From Nicotiana tabacum (lineage: Eukaryota > Streptophyta > Magnoliopsida > Solanales > Solanaceae): a stretch of DNA of 64,000 nt. The DNA is taken from the NCBI RefSeq assembly GCF_000715075.1, contig NC_134093.1, forward strand, positions 98,874,826 through 98,938,825, given 5' to 3'. The notes beneath the pieces were generated by a model. It ran no database searches, was not told the origin of the DNA, and worked only from the letters and a program-made list of their open reading frames with translations. Made by a program: the position numbers and the translations under genes. Every line of letters starts with the position of its first letter. The first letter of the stretch is position 1. Positions 23,189 to 35,673 of this stretch are shown here, piece after piece.

Positions 23189-23584
23189 GTGCGGCCGCAC
23201 AATTCTGTGTGCGGTCTGCACTCTGAGCTTGACTGGTCAACTGGGCCTTTTGTGGTCGCATAAAAGTGGGATGTGGCCGCACTTCATTTGATTGTGTGGA
23301 CCGCACAATTCTGAGTGCGGCCGCACACTTGAACTTGGACTAGAACATGGCTCTCTGATTCTTCTCTTCTGCAGACCGCACAATTATGAGTGTGGCCGCA
23401 CTTGTCATCCTACGGCCGCACAATTATGGTGCGGTCCGCATATCTTCAGCCTACCCAAAAACTAACTCTCTGAATCTTCTCTTCAGCGGCCGCACAATAA
23501 TTGTGCGGTCCGCATACTCTGAAGGACATCTGACAGTGATGTTTCATTGTTCTACGGCCGCACACAGTATTGTGTGGTCCGCAC
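23189..23584. repeat. CpG-palindrome array of the Athila LTR, full length
   Basis: About a dozen units alternating GCGGCCGCAC and GCGGTCCGCA/GCAGACCGCAC, with ATT or AATT linkers, for example at 23190-23220, 23380-23445 and 23485-23515. The last unit in sense order is 40 bp upstream of the TATA box. Confidence 0.85.
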
Positions 23585-23780
23585 TGTGGGCCTTTTTGCC
23601 TTGTTTTGGTCCTTGTCCATTTTTGACTCCTTTATCAGTTGATTTTGACTTCTTTGGATCGTCTCCCAATATTCCTGCACGAAAGCACATTTTATTAGTT
23701 CCCGGGAATACCTTTAAGCATTTTTAAGCCAAAACGCAAGTAAAAGAGAGCAAATAAGCGGTCAAAATCCCTACTTATCA

Positions 23781-24403
23781 GCCCTCGGGACCTCAACCAA
23801 ACATACCAACAAGTCCTAAAATATCATATAAGCTCGCTCGAAAACTCAAATCACATCAAACAATACTAAAACCACGAATCTTACATTGATTCAAGCCTAA
23901 TGAACTTATGAACTTCTAATGCCGAAACATTCCAAACCAACTCTGATTGACCTCAAATTTTGACACATAAGTCATAAATGTCACAACGGACCTTTTCTAA
24001 CTTCCAAAAGCAAAATCTGGGCTCGGTAACAACAAAGTCAACTCTCGGTCAAACTTCTCAACTCTCCAAATTTTAACTTTTCCAACTTTTGCCAATTCAA
24101 GGCAAAATCATCTACGGACCTCCAAATCAATATACGGACACACTCCTAAGACCATAATCACCCTACGAAACTATCAGAGCCATCAAAACTCCGTTCCGGA
24201 GTCAATTACATATAAGTCAATATCCGGACAACTCTTTCAATTTAGGCTTCCAACCTAGGACTAAGTGTCCCAACTCATTCTGAAACATCACCGGAACCAA
24301 ACCAACCACCCCGAAAAGTCACATAATAACAAATGAGCATGGAATAAGTAATATATGGGGGAATAAGGCTATAATACTCAAAAAGCCCGTCCGGGTCATT
24401 ACA
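23781..24403 (-). mobile_element. LTR fragment (U3 part), minus strand
   Basis: Continues GCCCTCGGGACCTC...AAGCCCGTCCGGGTCATTACA, the same layout as the start (in reverse) of the LTRs at 24806-27970 and 29222-32097. It ends at 24403, next to Copia-1 gag. Its other half is missing to the left of Athila-2, so this LTR was the target of Athila-2 and then lost its 3' part. Confidence 0.75.
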
Positions 24404-24805
24404 CTTCTAGTTTTAATTCCCAATTTTTCTTTTCTTGTTGAATCTTTTGAAGTTCGTGTAGAACATTTTCAAGATCGACAAGAGCAATATCAATGAATTC
24501 TTGAAATTTATTATATTTATGAAAAACATATGAACGTACCTCACTTGTCCCTTCGGCTGCCATGAGACTGAATTCATTTGTTTCTCCGTGGTTAGATTCT
24601 TCTTCATCACTATTTTCTCTGATTGCCATGAAACACATGTTCGCTATCTCCTTGTGGTCAGATTCTTCTTCATCGCTCCATGCACCAAAAGATTTCTTCT
24701 TTTGATAGTTTCTGTTGATTTTCTTCTTTAGTTCAGGACATTGTGCTTGAATGTAACGGTGTTTCCCACATTCATAATATCTTCCATCTTTCTTGTCGTT
24801 CTCAT
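24404..24805 (-). pseudogene. Copia-1 gag, zinc-knuckle and C-terminal segment
   Basis: Minus strand from 24805: NDKKDGRYYECGKHRYIQAQCPELKKK. This is a CX2CX4HX4C-like knuckle whose first Cys is Tyr and whose His is shifted. Then a WSDEEESDHKEIANMCFMA segment and a coiled-coil-like ELQKIQQEKKNWEL. The frame is open for over 130 codons. Upstream gag continues at 27971 across a solo LTR. Confidence 0.82.
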
Positions 24806-25703
24806 TGTCACGTCCCAAATCTCACATGTCGTGATGGCGCCTATCACAGTACTAGGCAAGCCGACAATCACAATTAAGTACGCCTTTTAAATTGAAATCA
24901 TGATGAAATAATTTTAACAAGGAAAAATCTCATAAATAACTAATAATAATAGCTGTAACTCAAATACAAAATCCCCAAAATCCGGGTGTCACCGAGTGCA
25001 CGAGCTACTAAATATCAACATAGTGAAAACTTCTAATACAATTGTCTGGAAAGATAGAACAGAGCTAAATAAACTGAAAAGAAGGAGAGCCGAGGTCTGC
25101 AGACGCCAAAGCAGCTACCTCAAAAGTCTTCAAGCAGGTAATGCTCCAAATCTAGCAACCACCGGTCCAGATGTATAACCGGCCCAATTTACTCAATAAG
25201 TAACAGGGCTAACCTTGGGCTGAATGCAGCGAGCTTAGAAAGGTACAGTCCAAATCCAGATAATAACATTACAGATATGACAGGAAAATGATAGTAATAA
25301 CTCAAATAAATCTCATAATCAGTTTGTACACAATACAGAAATGTAGACATGCTTTCAAGTTTAACTGTTTAAGCTCAACACTAATAAAATATACCAAGTA
25401 TGACTGATATGAGGAATGTTACATCTCTATATCTACATGTCAAATGTGCATGTCAACATGTAACGCATCCCAATGATAAACTCATGTACTCACACTCTTA
25501 GAGTACTCAATCTGTCTGCCACAACTCTCACTCATCACACTCAATCACTTAGCACTGTACGACACCTCTGCTCACTACTAGTATGTCAGACTCCGGAAGG
25601 ATGGATCCTGCCCAAGCGCTAATATAAAGCCAATATGGCATGCTGCAGTATGTAGCCCGATCCCATAATAATAGATAAAGCCTATAAGGTCTGCTGCGAC
25701 GTA

Positions 25704-25942
<239 letters not shown>

Positions 25943-26952
25943 TAGCCCGATCCATAACTTCACTCAGAACATGACTCTTAGGACCCAACTCATTCATCCA
26001 TCTCTCCAGTCTCTCGGGCTCATAAATCTCATGCCAATCAGTCCAAATAATGATATATGATGTAACAATAAATGACAACAGAGACTAAGATATGATATGC
26101 AAATAATGGATGTGACTGAGTACATAATTGCAACTTAAGCAAATAGTTCAACAGCAGAAATGACCTCAATGGGTCCCAACAGAATAAGCATATAGCCTAA
26201 CATGATTTCTAAAATGGACTGCAGCTCAATTACTCTAACATGTAGGGATTACATGAATATCAACAAGGTTTGATAACTACACAGTACCACGGAATCGACC
26301 GAGTCACAATTACCATGATGCACACCCACACTCTTGTCACCTAGCATGTGCGTCACCTCAATACTAATCACATAATACGTATTTTAAGGATTCATACCCT
26401 TAAAACCAAGTTTAGAAGTGTTACTTACCTCAAACCGCGTAAATACCTAATCCATCAAGACCTGGCCTCGCGAATCGGCCTCTAAACGACTCGAATCTAG
26501 CCACAAATAACCTAATATAATCAATACAAGCTATAGGAATCGATTCCATACGATAAAGCTAAGTTCTTTAACAAAAGTCAAAATGTCAACCCCTGGCCCA
26601 CTTCTCGGAATCTAATAAAATTTACAAAATCCCAACAACTATTCAATAATGAGTCCAACCATACCAAAATCATCCAATTCTGACCTCAATTCGCCTTTCA
26701 AATCCTCAAATATAGTTTATGAAGTTTCTACAATTTGTCCCAATTGTTTCAACCCAAAACACTAATTAAATGGTAAACAAAATGATAGATTCATGTATTT
26801 TAACCAAATCCGAGTTAGAATTACTTATCCCAATCAACTCCTTGAAAATCCCATCAAGAATCACCCAAAACTGAGGTCTCTAGCTCAAAAAGTGAAAATT
26901 GTGTCCAAACCCTCTATTTTGAAATTTAATAACTACTGCCCAGAGGTTCCTC

Positions 26953-27285
26953 TTCGCGAACGGGAAAAATGCCTCGCGTTCGCGAAGCACAAAATTTACC
27001 AGCTGACTAAACCTGCTACACGAACGCGATGTGCTTGTCATAAACGCGATGCTTCATAGTGCTCTGTCTACGCGAACGCATCTCCCTGACTGCGAAGGCT
27101 TAAGGCCTAGTGCCCAAGCCAGCCTCATCCTTCTACGTGAACGCGAGCCCCTTCTCACGATTGAGATGCACAACCTCCCTATACCTTCGCGAACACGTGG
27201 CCTTCTTCGCGAATGCAAGGAACATACTTCACCTGCCTCCCAGATACTCTTCGCGAATGCGAGACACCTCTTGTGAACACGTATA
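26953..27285. repeat. CpG-palindrome array, TTCGCGAACGCG type
   Basis: Repeated TTCGCGAACG, CGCGTTCGCGAAG, ACGCGAACGC and TTCGCGAATGCGA units, about ten in 330 bp. Same position in the LTR as the arrays of related LTRs, but a different palindrome. Confidence 0.83.
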
Positions 27286-27975
27286 AGGAAACTAGCCACC
27301 AAAAATTATGCATCTCTACAAGGCCAAACTCAATCCGCAATCAATCTGAATCTCACCCGAGGCCCCTGGGACCTCATCAAAATATACCAACACAGCCTAA
27401 AATATCATACAAACTTAGTTGAGGCCTCAAATCACATCAAACAATATCAAAAACATGAATCGCACACCTATTCAATCCTAATGAACTATTGAACTTCTAA
27501 CTTCTAAAACAAATGCCGAAACACACCAAACAAACTTCGACTGGCCTCAAAGTTTTCACACAATTCACAAATGACACAACAGACCTATTCCAACTTTCAA
27601 AACCGAAATCCGAGCCCGGTACCCGCAGATTCAAATCTCGGTCAAACTTTATAACTTTCCAACTTTCGCCAATTTAGGCCAAAATGACATACGAACCTCC
27701 AAATCAATATCCGGACACACTCACTCACCATACGGAGCTATCAGAACCATCAAAATTTCATTCCGGAGTCGTTTACACATAAGTCAACATCCGATCAACT
27801 TTTCTAACTTAGGATTCCAACCTTAGGACTAAGTGTCCCAATTCATTTCAAAACATTTCCGTAAACAAACCAACCACCCCGGCAAGTCACATAACAACAA
27901 ACGAATATAAAATAAGTAATAAATGGGTGAACGGGCTATAATACTCAAAACGACTGGCTGAGTCGTTACACTCAT

Positions 27976-28858
27976 TCACTGCTTTACCTTTTCTGAAGTT
28001 TGGTTTATCTCTTCTCCCATTTCTGTTTCTTCTCCTCATACTTGATAATACTTTGGAAAGTATGTCTATGTTTTTCTCCTGTTCTCCACCTTCTTATTCT
28101 TCTTCTTCTTCATTTTCTGACTCAGCCAAAGTGGTTTTAAATGCAATGGTTTTCGTTTTTTTTTCTTGCACACGTCTGTTTAAATGAACCTTTTAAATGG
28201 AAATAAGATCATCTCTAAGCTTATCATATGACATCTTATCAAGATCTTGACACTTAAGTGCAATGACTTTGCGTTGCCAGGTTGTAGGTAAGATTCTTAG
28301 TATTTTTGCTGACTTGTTCCTCATTTTTTACTGGTCTACCAAAAGATTTCAGATCTCCAACAATTTGCTGAATCGAGAAAACATCTCTTCTACTGATTCT
28401 TCATCCTTCATTTGAAATAGTTCATAGTCATGAATCAGTAGATTTATTCTTGTATCTATGACTTTGTTTGTTCCTTCATGGGCAACTTCTAGCTTGTCCC
28501 ACATTTCTTTTGCAGTTTCACTGCTTGAGATCTTTTCATATTTTTCACCGCTTTTGGAATTATATAGAAGGTTCTTGGCTTTAGCATTTACCTACACCAT
28601 AATAGCTTGTTCGTCAATATAGTCATCTAAGTCTAGTGGATCAGATGATACCTGGCTTTCAATAATTTTGTCATTTTTTGCTTGTGGTAAGGGGAGATTC
28701 CCTTTCTTGATGAAGTGCCATACTTTGATGTCATACGACTTTGCATAAGTTTCCATATGCACCTTCCAGTGTGATAAATGATGTCAATTGAAGTAAGTTA
28801 GCCTTGTTTGTGAAGTTCCTTCTTGAAATAATGCTCCAACAATAGTGTATGTTCCCAT
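27976..28858 (-). pseudogene. Copia-1 gag N-terminal part, broken
   Basis: From ATG 28858 (MGTYTIVGALFQEG) the minus strand encodes a copia gag: HIKKGNLPLPQ-like segment, MWDKLEVAHEGTNKVIDTRI, MKDEESVEEMFSRFSKLLEI, ALKCQDLDKMSYDKLRDDLI, then an acidic Glu run (ESENEEEEE). In-frame stops occur at several Trp and Gln positions and the N-terminus has a frameshift. It continues as NDKKDGRYYECG at 24805 once the solo LTR and one TSD copy are removed. Confidence 0.8.
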
Positions 28859-28910
28859 TATCTTTTTCCACTTTGCGGTTAAGCAAATGTTTTTCTCAGA
28901 ATTGGAGACT

Positions 28911-28924
28911 TGCTCTGATACCAA
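28911..28924 (-). other. Primer-binding site of Copia-1, initiator tRNA-Met
   Basis: Minus strand TTGGTATCAGAGCA, one base downstream of the LTR end TTTTCA. Standard plant copia primer site. Confidence 0.9.
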
Positions 28925-28925
28925 T

Positions 28926-29221
28926 TGAAAATACAAGAGGGGGGTGAATTATAAAAAATCTTTAGTCGACTAACTTTGTTCTTGGTCGATTACTGTTGTT
29001 CTACAAGCAATAGTTAGTTTAATAGATATATGCAATAAATAGTAAAGAAAAAAATAGGAGAGACAAATATTTTTATACTGTTCTTGTACCGATGTGGTAC
29101 CTACATCCAGTTCTCTTAGGTCACAAGGGTTCTCTTCGATCTTCAAACGAATAATTACAAATGAGAGTGTGCTTTTCTCAAATTTACCGCAAACAAATTA
29201 TATTACGAAATCTTGACACAA
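28926..29221 (-). repeat. 5' LTR of Copia-1, U5-side part
   Basis: Ends ...TATTTTCA next to the primer site (28926). It is interrupted at 29221 by the chromovirus. The rest resumes at 51840. Confidence 0.8.
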
Positions 29222-30955
29222 TGTCACGACTCCAATTTTCCTCCATAGGATGTTGTGACAACACCTAGTCTCTAAGACTAGGCAAGCCTACAAACATGCG
29301 AAAATAACTGCAAAATCAAAAAAACTCTTAAATACTCAACAACTATATAAAATAAACTTCACTGCTCAATATATACAATTTTCTCAACTCACTAATGCCT
29401 AGACTGGTAGGAGATACCTGGTACCTAGATCTGCACAATGTGCAGAAGCATAGCATGAGTACACCACAACGGTACCTAGTAAGTTCCAAGCCTAATCTCG
29501 GTAGAGTAGTGACGAGGTCAGGTCTAGGCCCTACTGGAGTAAATAAGAAAAACAACTGTACAAGTGTATGGCAGTGTAGTAATGAAAGCAATGAAATTGA
29601 AACAACAAATAACATATCAAGGTTAGCTACACGGAACTAAAGCAAATAATGCAACACAGAGAAAACAAGGAATGACATGCTAAGGAAACAAAACAACCAA
29701 AGACATGTGCAGCAATAGGGAAATACCAACAAGAGTCACTACCGAGTTACCGCCTCGTAGTTTCAAATCACAAAAATAATTCACAATATTTTCTTATATC
29801 ACCGCGGGAGCCTTGCATTTAGTTTTGAAAATCACTTTCCCGAAATAGCATCCGCGTTTTATCCCACCTTATCACATCGCATGGCTTCTAGTAGTTCCCC
29901 TAATAGTCACACGTATCAAGCCCACCTTATCTCACCGTATGCATTTCAACCCCAAAACCTTATACCACCGCATGCATATCAATATCACAATGTATCACAA
30001 ATCGCACCTCAAGTGCTCAATATCACAATTTGCCAAAGAAATCAACAATAATCGTATTTTCACAATAAAGAGCCCATAGCTCAACCACAATGTGCCCAAG
30101 AGTATCAACAAATAACTGATAGTGAATAACTCAACAAGAATAGTATTTCACAACCTAACACTTTGCCTCAACGTGAATCATGACCTTTATAACTCAATAC
30201 CAGTTTCAACAATAAGATATTCCAAGAATAACAACTTCAAGTAAAGATTTCAACGGTTAGATAATGAATATGGAATAAAGGAAACAAGAATTTCAACTAA
30301 ACATGTAGAGCAATTAGCAAGTAAGAGATAAGATAAGTAGAACATGTGAAAATAAACTAATGAAGATGAAGATAAAATGTTAAGATAGCTCAATTAAGGC
30401 ATCAAAGGGATCTACATAGCTAAAACCGGTAAATTTCCATATTTATCTCTTGTACACACTCGTCACCTTGCATACACGGCATCCACACATCACAATTATC
30501 ACAAAATAACACTAATCCTAAGGAGTAATTCTCCCACACAAAATTAGGCAAGACATTTACCTCAAAACACACTAACTCAATCTACTAATAGGCCATTCCC
30601 TCGATTATCCATCTCCGAACGACTCGAATCTAGCCAAAACAACTTCATAACATAAATATAAACTATAGGAAACTATTTCGAACAATAAAATTACGACATT
30701 TGCAAAGAAATAAAATGTCAACTCAAAAAATAAACCCAGGCCCGCATCTCGGAACCCGACCAAAATTACAAAATATGAACACCTATTCGATAACGAGTTC
30801 AACTATACAAGAATTTCTCAAATCGCCTTTCAATTCCCCAAATTTTAGCCTAAGAGGTTTTTCACAATTTTTCCTCAAATTTCCAACTCAAATCACTAAT
30901 TAAATATTGAAATTAACAATAGATTCATGTAATTTAACAAAAGCTGAGTTAGGAT

Positions 30956-30963
30956 TTCTTACC
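30956..30963 (-). promoter_or_regulatory. Splice-donor-like GGTAAGAA in the 3' LTR
   Basis: Minus strand GGGGTAAGAAATCC, about 120 bp downstream of the array in sense. The 5' LTR copy has the same bases at 50766-50759. Confidence 0.5.
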
Positions 30964-31080
30964 CCAATATTTTCCTTGAAAAGCTCTTAAAATATCGCTT
31001 CACACTGAAATCTCTAGGTCCAAAAATGGATTATGAAATCAAACCCTCGAAATAGGCCCCTTTTGTTTAGCCCAGCAATT

Positions 31081-31382
31081 TCGCTTTTGCGGGACTTTAG
31101 TCGCATCTGCGATGCCGCACCTGCAGAAAAACCATCGCAGGTGTGGTTCCCACATAACTCCAGGGGTTCCACTTCTGCGGAGGAACTACCGCATCTGCAG
31201 TCCTGCCCAAAGGCCCTTCTCAAATTCCGCTTCTGCGGAAGCAATGCCCACTTCTACGAAGGCGCACCTGTGCCCAGGTGCCCGCACCTGCAAGCCCATC
31301 CCTGGGCTCTCCTTTTCGCTTATGCGCTTCACCGACTGCACCCGCGATTCCACACTTGCGGTCAAGCTCTCCGCAGGTGCGA
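31081..31382. repeat. CpG-palindrome array, CGCATCTGCG/CGCAGGTGCG type
   Basis: Units such as CGCATCTGCGATGCCGCACC, TTCTGCGGAGG, CCGCACCTGC and CCGCAGGTGCG. The copy in the 5' LTR is at 50881-51133 and has lost a segment around the position of 31250-31350. Confidence 0.82.
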
Positions 31383-32097
31383 TGACACCAACAGGCCTGG
31401 GACTTCAGCAATGAGGCTAAGTCTAAAATTGATCCAGATTCGATCAGAATCACACACGGGGTCCCCGATACCCCATCCAAATATACCAACAAGTTCCAAA
31501 ACACATAACGGACTTACTCGAAACCAAAACTCATCTCAAACAACATCGATTCTACGAATCGCAACCCAATTCAACCCTATGGAAACTATGAACTTTCGAA
31601 TTCCGAAACTAATGCCGATTCATACCAAAACAACTCCGATTGACTTCAAATTTTTTACATAAGTCGTAAATGACATGACGAACCTATTCCAACTTCCGGA
31701 ATTAAAATCCAACCCCGATATTAATAAAGTCAACTCCCGGTCAAACTTTCCAACCTTCCACACCTTCAACTTTCCAACTTTCGCCAATTCACACCGAAAC
31801 AACCTACGGACCACCAAATCAAAATTCGGACACGCTCCTAAGTCCAAAATTACCATACGGAGCTATTGGAACCGTCAAAACTTCATTCTGAAGTTGTCTA
31901 CACAAAAGTCAAACTACGGTCAACTATTTCAACTTAAAGCTCCAACTTAGGGACACAGTGTACCATTTCACTCTGAAACGCAACTGAACCAAAACCAAAT
32001 ATCCCCAGAAAGTCACATAACCATAATACAACATAGAGGAGGAAATGAATAGGGGATAGGGTCTAAAATACTCAAAATAACCGGCCAGGTCTTTACA

Positions 32098-32110
32098 TCC
32101 TCCTACTCTT
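32098..32110 (-). other. Polypurine tract of the chromovirus
   Basis: Minus strand AAGAGTAGGAGGA directly precedes TGTAAAGACC at 32097. Upstream is the string TTCGAGGACGAACG, which the non-coding element at 39844-48796 also has in front of its 3' LTR. Confidence 0.85.
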
Positions 32111-32336
32111 AAAATAAACGTTCGTCCTCGAATGAGTATAGAGACATACCTGAAGTGGTAAAAAGATGAGGATAACGGCTACACATATCATGCTAGGTCT
32201 CCCAAGTCACCTCCTTGATTGGTTGACCCCTCCACTGAACCTTCACTGAATCAATGTTCTTCGACCTCAACTTCCGGACCTGCCTATCCAAAATAGCCAC
32301 CGGCTCCTCAACATAAGACAAATCATTATCCAACTA
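32109..32336 (-). pseudogene. Chromodomain at the end of pol, two stops
   Basis: Minus strand after VLDFRSV: LDNDLSYVEEPVAILDRQ, VRKLRSKNIDSVKVQWRGQP, IKEVTWET, HDMCSRYPHLF, ending at TAA 32111-32109. A chromodomain can direct integration to marked heterochromatin. TAG codons at 32336-32334 and 32195-32193 interrupt it in frame, both where a glutamine (CAG) is expected. Confidence 0.8.
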
Positions 32337-33648
32337 GACTGATCTGAAGTCTAACACATGAGACAGATCGCCGTCATACTTCTGGAGCATAGAAACATGG
32401 AATACTAGATGAACTGCAGCTATACTAGGTGGTAGTACAATCGTGTAGGCCACCTCTCTAATCGTCTCAAGAATCTCAAAAGGTCTGATATATCTAGGGC
32501 TCAACTTGCCCTTCTTTATGAACCTCATAACACCCTTCATGGGCGAAACTCGGAGCAAGACTCGCTCCCCAACCATGAATGCAACGTCGCGAACTTTGCG
32601 ATCTGCATAACTCTTATGTCTGGATTGGGCTGTGCGAAGCCGATCTTGAATCAATTTAACCTTTTTCCAAGCATCCTGAACCAAGTCTATACCTAATAGC
32701 CTAGCCTCATCCGGCTCAAACCAACCCACCAGAGACCGACACCGCCTCCCATACAAGGCCTCATACGGACCAATCTGAATGCTCGACTTGTAGCTGTTGT
32801 AGAAAAACTCCGCAAGTGACAAGAACTGATCCCAAGAACCCCCAAACTCCATCACACTTGCACAGAGCATATCCTCCAATATCTTAATGGCGTGCTCGGA
32901 CTGTCTGTCCGTCTGAGGGTGAAATTTTGTACTCAACTCAACCCGCGTTCCTAACTCGCGTTGTACGGCCCTACAGAACCACGATGTAAAATGCATACCC
33001 CAGTCAAAGATGATGGATACTGGCACACCATAAAGTCTAATAATCTCGCGAATATAGACCTGAGCCACCTGCTCTGAAGAATAAGTAGTCACCACTGGAA
33101 TGAAATGATCCGACTTGATCAACCTATCCATAATCACCCATACTGCATGGAACTTCCTCTTAGTCTGTGGGAGCCAAACAACAAAATCCATAGTAACCCG
33201 CTCCCTCCACTCTGAAATCTCTAGCCTCTAAAGCAATCCACCTGGCCGCTGATGCTCATACTTCACCTATTGACAATTTAGGCATCGAGCAACATACTCC
33301 ACTATGTCTTTCTTCATCCTTCTCAACCAATAGTACTACCTCAAGTACTGATACATCTTAGCGGCATCCGGATGAATGGAGTACCGCAAATTGTGAGCCT
33401 CCTGAAGAATCAACTCCTGTAAACCATCTACATTTGGCACACATAGCCTGCCCTGCATTCGTAACACACCGTCATCCCCAATATTGAACTCCTTGGCATC
33501 GCCTTGCTGAACCGTGTCCTTGAGGACAAGCAAATTGGGGTCTTCATACAGACGCTCTATGATACGATCATATAGGGAAGACCGAGAAATCACATAAGCC
33601 AAAACTCGGCTCCGAAACATCCAATCTAACAAACTGGTTGGCCAAGGC
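32334..33648 (-). pseudogene. Chromovirus integrase, broken by TAG stops and one frameshift
   Basis: Sense order: N-terminal stretch with the HHCC zinc module (EAHNLRYSIHPDAAKMYQYL, then CLNC), catalytic core (MDFVVWLPQTKRKFHAVWVI, IIFDWGMHFTSWF, HPQTDRQSEHAIKILEDML), and the C-terminal GPY-like region (MVGERVLLRVSPMKGVMRF, PFEILETIREVAY, VFHVSML). The D, D and E residues are kept. TAG stops lie at 33338-33336, 33269-33267 and 33230-33228. One frameshift near 33605 separates it from the RNase H frame. Confidence 0.87.
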
Positions 33649-34167
33649 CTAAACATCCAATGCTAATGGCCTCTCCAGTGCCGGTAGATATGCTAAATTG
33701 CCCAAGCTCTCCGCCTTTCGACTCAAGACATTGGCCATCATATTGGCCTTCCCGTGATGATATAGAATAGTGATATCATAGTCCTTAAGCAACTCTAGCC
33801 ACCTCCGATGCCGCAAGTTAAGATCCTTCTGTTTGAATAAATGTTGTAGACTTCGGTGGTCGGTATCGACCTCACAAGGGACACCGTACAAATAGTGCCG
33901 CCAAATTTTCAAGGTATGAACAATAGTTGCTAACTCAAGGTCATGGAAAGGATAGTTTTTCTCATGCACCTTCAGTTGTCTATATGCGTATGCAATCACC
34001 CTACCGTCTTGCATCAACACCACGCCGAGGCCAATACGCGATGCATCATAGACAATGTAAGACCCCGAACCCATAGGCAACACCAACACTGGGGTTGTAG
34101 TCAAGGCTGTCTTGAGCTTGTGAAATATGTCCTCACACTCCTCGGTACACCTCAATGGAGCACCCTT
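33649..34167 (-). pseudogene. Chromovirus RNase H, open 169 codons
   Basis: Minus strand CEDIFHKLKTALTTTPVLVL, then GSYIVYDASRIGLGVVLMQD, KNYPFHDLELATIVHTLKIW, EVDTDHRSLQHLFKQ. A cysteine codon seems to be missing before DAS, judged from the family wording YCDAS. DALSR is read as NVLSR, a G-to-A type change. It ends at TAG 33651-33649. Confidence 0.82.
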
Positions 34168-34884
34168 TTAGGTCATTCTAGTCATAGGTGCAGCAACAGA
34201 TGAGAAACCCTCTACGAAACGATGGTAATACCCTGTCAAACAAAGAAAACTCCGGATCTCAGTAGCTGAAGATGGTCTGGGCCAACTCTGCACTGCTTCA
34301 ATCTTCTTCGGATCGACCTTGATCCCCTCACTCGACACTATAAGCCCTAAAAGTTCCACTAAATCAAGCCAGAATTCATACTTTAAAAATTTTGCATACA
34401 CCTTCTTTTCTCTCAAGGTTTGAAGCACGATCCTCATGTGTTGCTCATGATCCTCCCAGCTCCGGGAGTACACCAAGATGTCGATAAACGCAATGACGAA
34501 TGAGTCAAGATAGGGTTGAAATACATTGTTTATCAAGTGCATGAATACTGATGGGGTGTTGGTCAGCCCAAATGACATCACAAGGAACTCGTAATGACCA
34601 TACTGAGTCCTGAAGGCAGTCTTCGGAATATCCTGCTGCCGAATCTTCAACTAATCATAGCCTGACCGCAAATCAATCTTTGAGAACACTCTGGAACCCT
34701 GTAGCTGATCAAATAGGTCATCAATGTGTGGCATTTGATACATGTTCTTCACAATAACCTTGTTCAACTGGTGATAATAAATACACATGCGCATAGAACC
34801 ATCCTTCTTCTTTACAAATAAGACCGGGGCACCCCACGGTGATACGTTGGGCCGAATGAAACCCTTGTTAAGCAACTCTTGCAA
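34168..34884 (-). pseudogene. Chromovirus reverse transcriptase, one catalytic Asp deleted
   Basis: Two open pieces in one frame, separated by TAG 34653-34651 in GYD(Q)LKIRQQD. Motifs: [49 protein letters not shown]. The catalytic box is FIDILVYS where FIDDILVYS is expected. An in-frame loss of one Asp codon near 34483 should abolish polymerase activity. TAA at 34170-34168 ends the piece. Confidence 0.87.
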
Positions 34885-35673
34885 CTACTCCTTCAACTCT
34901 GTTGGGGCCATAAGATATAGTGGAATAGAAATGGGCTGAATGCCCGGTAACAAATCAATACCAAAATCGATATCCCTATCGGGCGGCATACCCAGAAGAT
35001 CTACTGGAAATACATTTGGATAATTCCTCACTACCGGAACTGACTTAACGGTAGGAGTATCAACACTGATATCTCTCATATATGCTAGATACGCATCATA
35101 TCCCTTTCCAACCATTTGTTGTGCCTTAAGGAAAGACACCAACTTGCTAGGAATATAATCTAAAGTACCTCTGCACTCCAACCGCGGCAAATCTAGCATA
35201 GCCAACGTCCCCGTCTCTGCATGACAATCAAGGATAGCATGATAGGGCGACACCAAATCCATACCCAGGATAACATCAAAATCTACCATATTGAGCAACA
35301 ATAGGTCATCTCTGGTCTCAAAACTACCAAGAAAAACTAAACACGACCGATACACACAGTCAACAACAATGGAATCTCTCACTGGCGTGGACACATACAC
35401 GGGAGAACTAAAAGAATCACGGGATATACCCAAATATGGAGCAAAGTAAGATGATACATAGGAATAAGTGGAGCCTGGATCAAATATGACTGATGGATCT
35501 CTATGACAGACCGGAACAATACCTGTGATAACTAAGTTGGATGCAATTGCCTCCGTCCTAGTAGGAAGAGCATAATATCTGGCTTGGCCTCCCCCTCTAG
35601 GGCGACCTCTACCTGTCCGACCTCCACCTCTAGCTGGCTGTGTAGGTGGAGTGGCATCTGGTGCAGTAATCAT
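34885..35673 (-). pseudogene. Chromovirus aspartic protease and linker
   Basis: Open for 262 codons. An Arg/Gly-rich stretch (GGGRTGRGRPRGGGQARYY) follows the gag knuckle. The protease active-site region reads VIFDPGSTYSYVSSYFAPYL with DPG in place of DSG or DTG, which I believe is normal for this family. VILGMDLVSPYHAILDC is the C-terminal protease motif. The end leads into RT through APTELKE and TAG 34887-34885. Confidence 0.82.

Larger units (their letters stand above)
20199..23780 (-). mobile_element. Athila-2, truncated: 5' LTR plus gag, minus strand
   Basis: Complete 5' LTR (22222-23780), primer-binding site (22198-22215), leader and most of gag, all on the minus strand. The element is cut at 20199 before the protease, at the LTR 18898-20198. 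The right flank at 23781 is the middle of another LTR, so Athila-2 inserted into an LTR. The sequence is clearly a sister of Athila-1. Confidence 0.9.
22222..23780 (-). repeat. 5' LTR of Athila-2, complete, 1559 bp
   Basis: On the minus strand it starts TGATAAGTAGGGATTTTGAC at 23780 and ends ATCA at 22222. In sense order it has a short U3 start, the CpG array (23584-23189), a TATA box (23147-23138), a donor-like GGTAAGTT (23119-23112) and about 890 bp of downstream LTR that matches 1-509 in its last third. It is the reference for the Athila LTR in this window. Confidence 0.9.
29222..32097 (-). repeat. 3' LTR of the chromovirus, 2876 bp
   Basis: On the minus strand it starts TGTAAAGACCTGGCCGG at 32097 and ends GAGTCGTGACA at 29222. 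It matches 37055-38402 and 50733-51839 over long stretches. It holds a CpG array (31081-31382) and donor-like GGTAAGAA (30963-30956). No real coding content; the 209-codon plus-strand frame at 31033-31662 lies over the array. Confidence 0.9.

Noticed and set aside
31033..31662. 209-codon ORF on the plus strand of the chromovirus 3' LTR
   Set aside because: It overlies the CpG array and AT-poor LTR, has no motif, and the sister 5' LTR copy does not keep it open.
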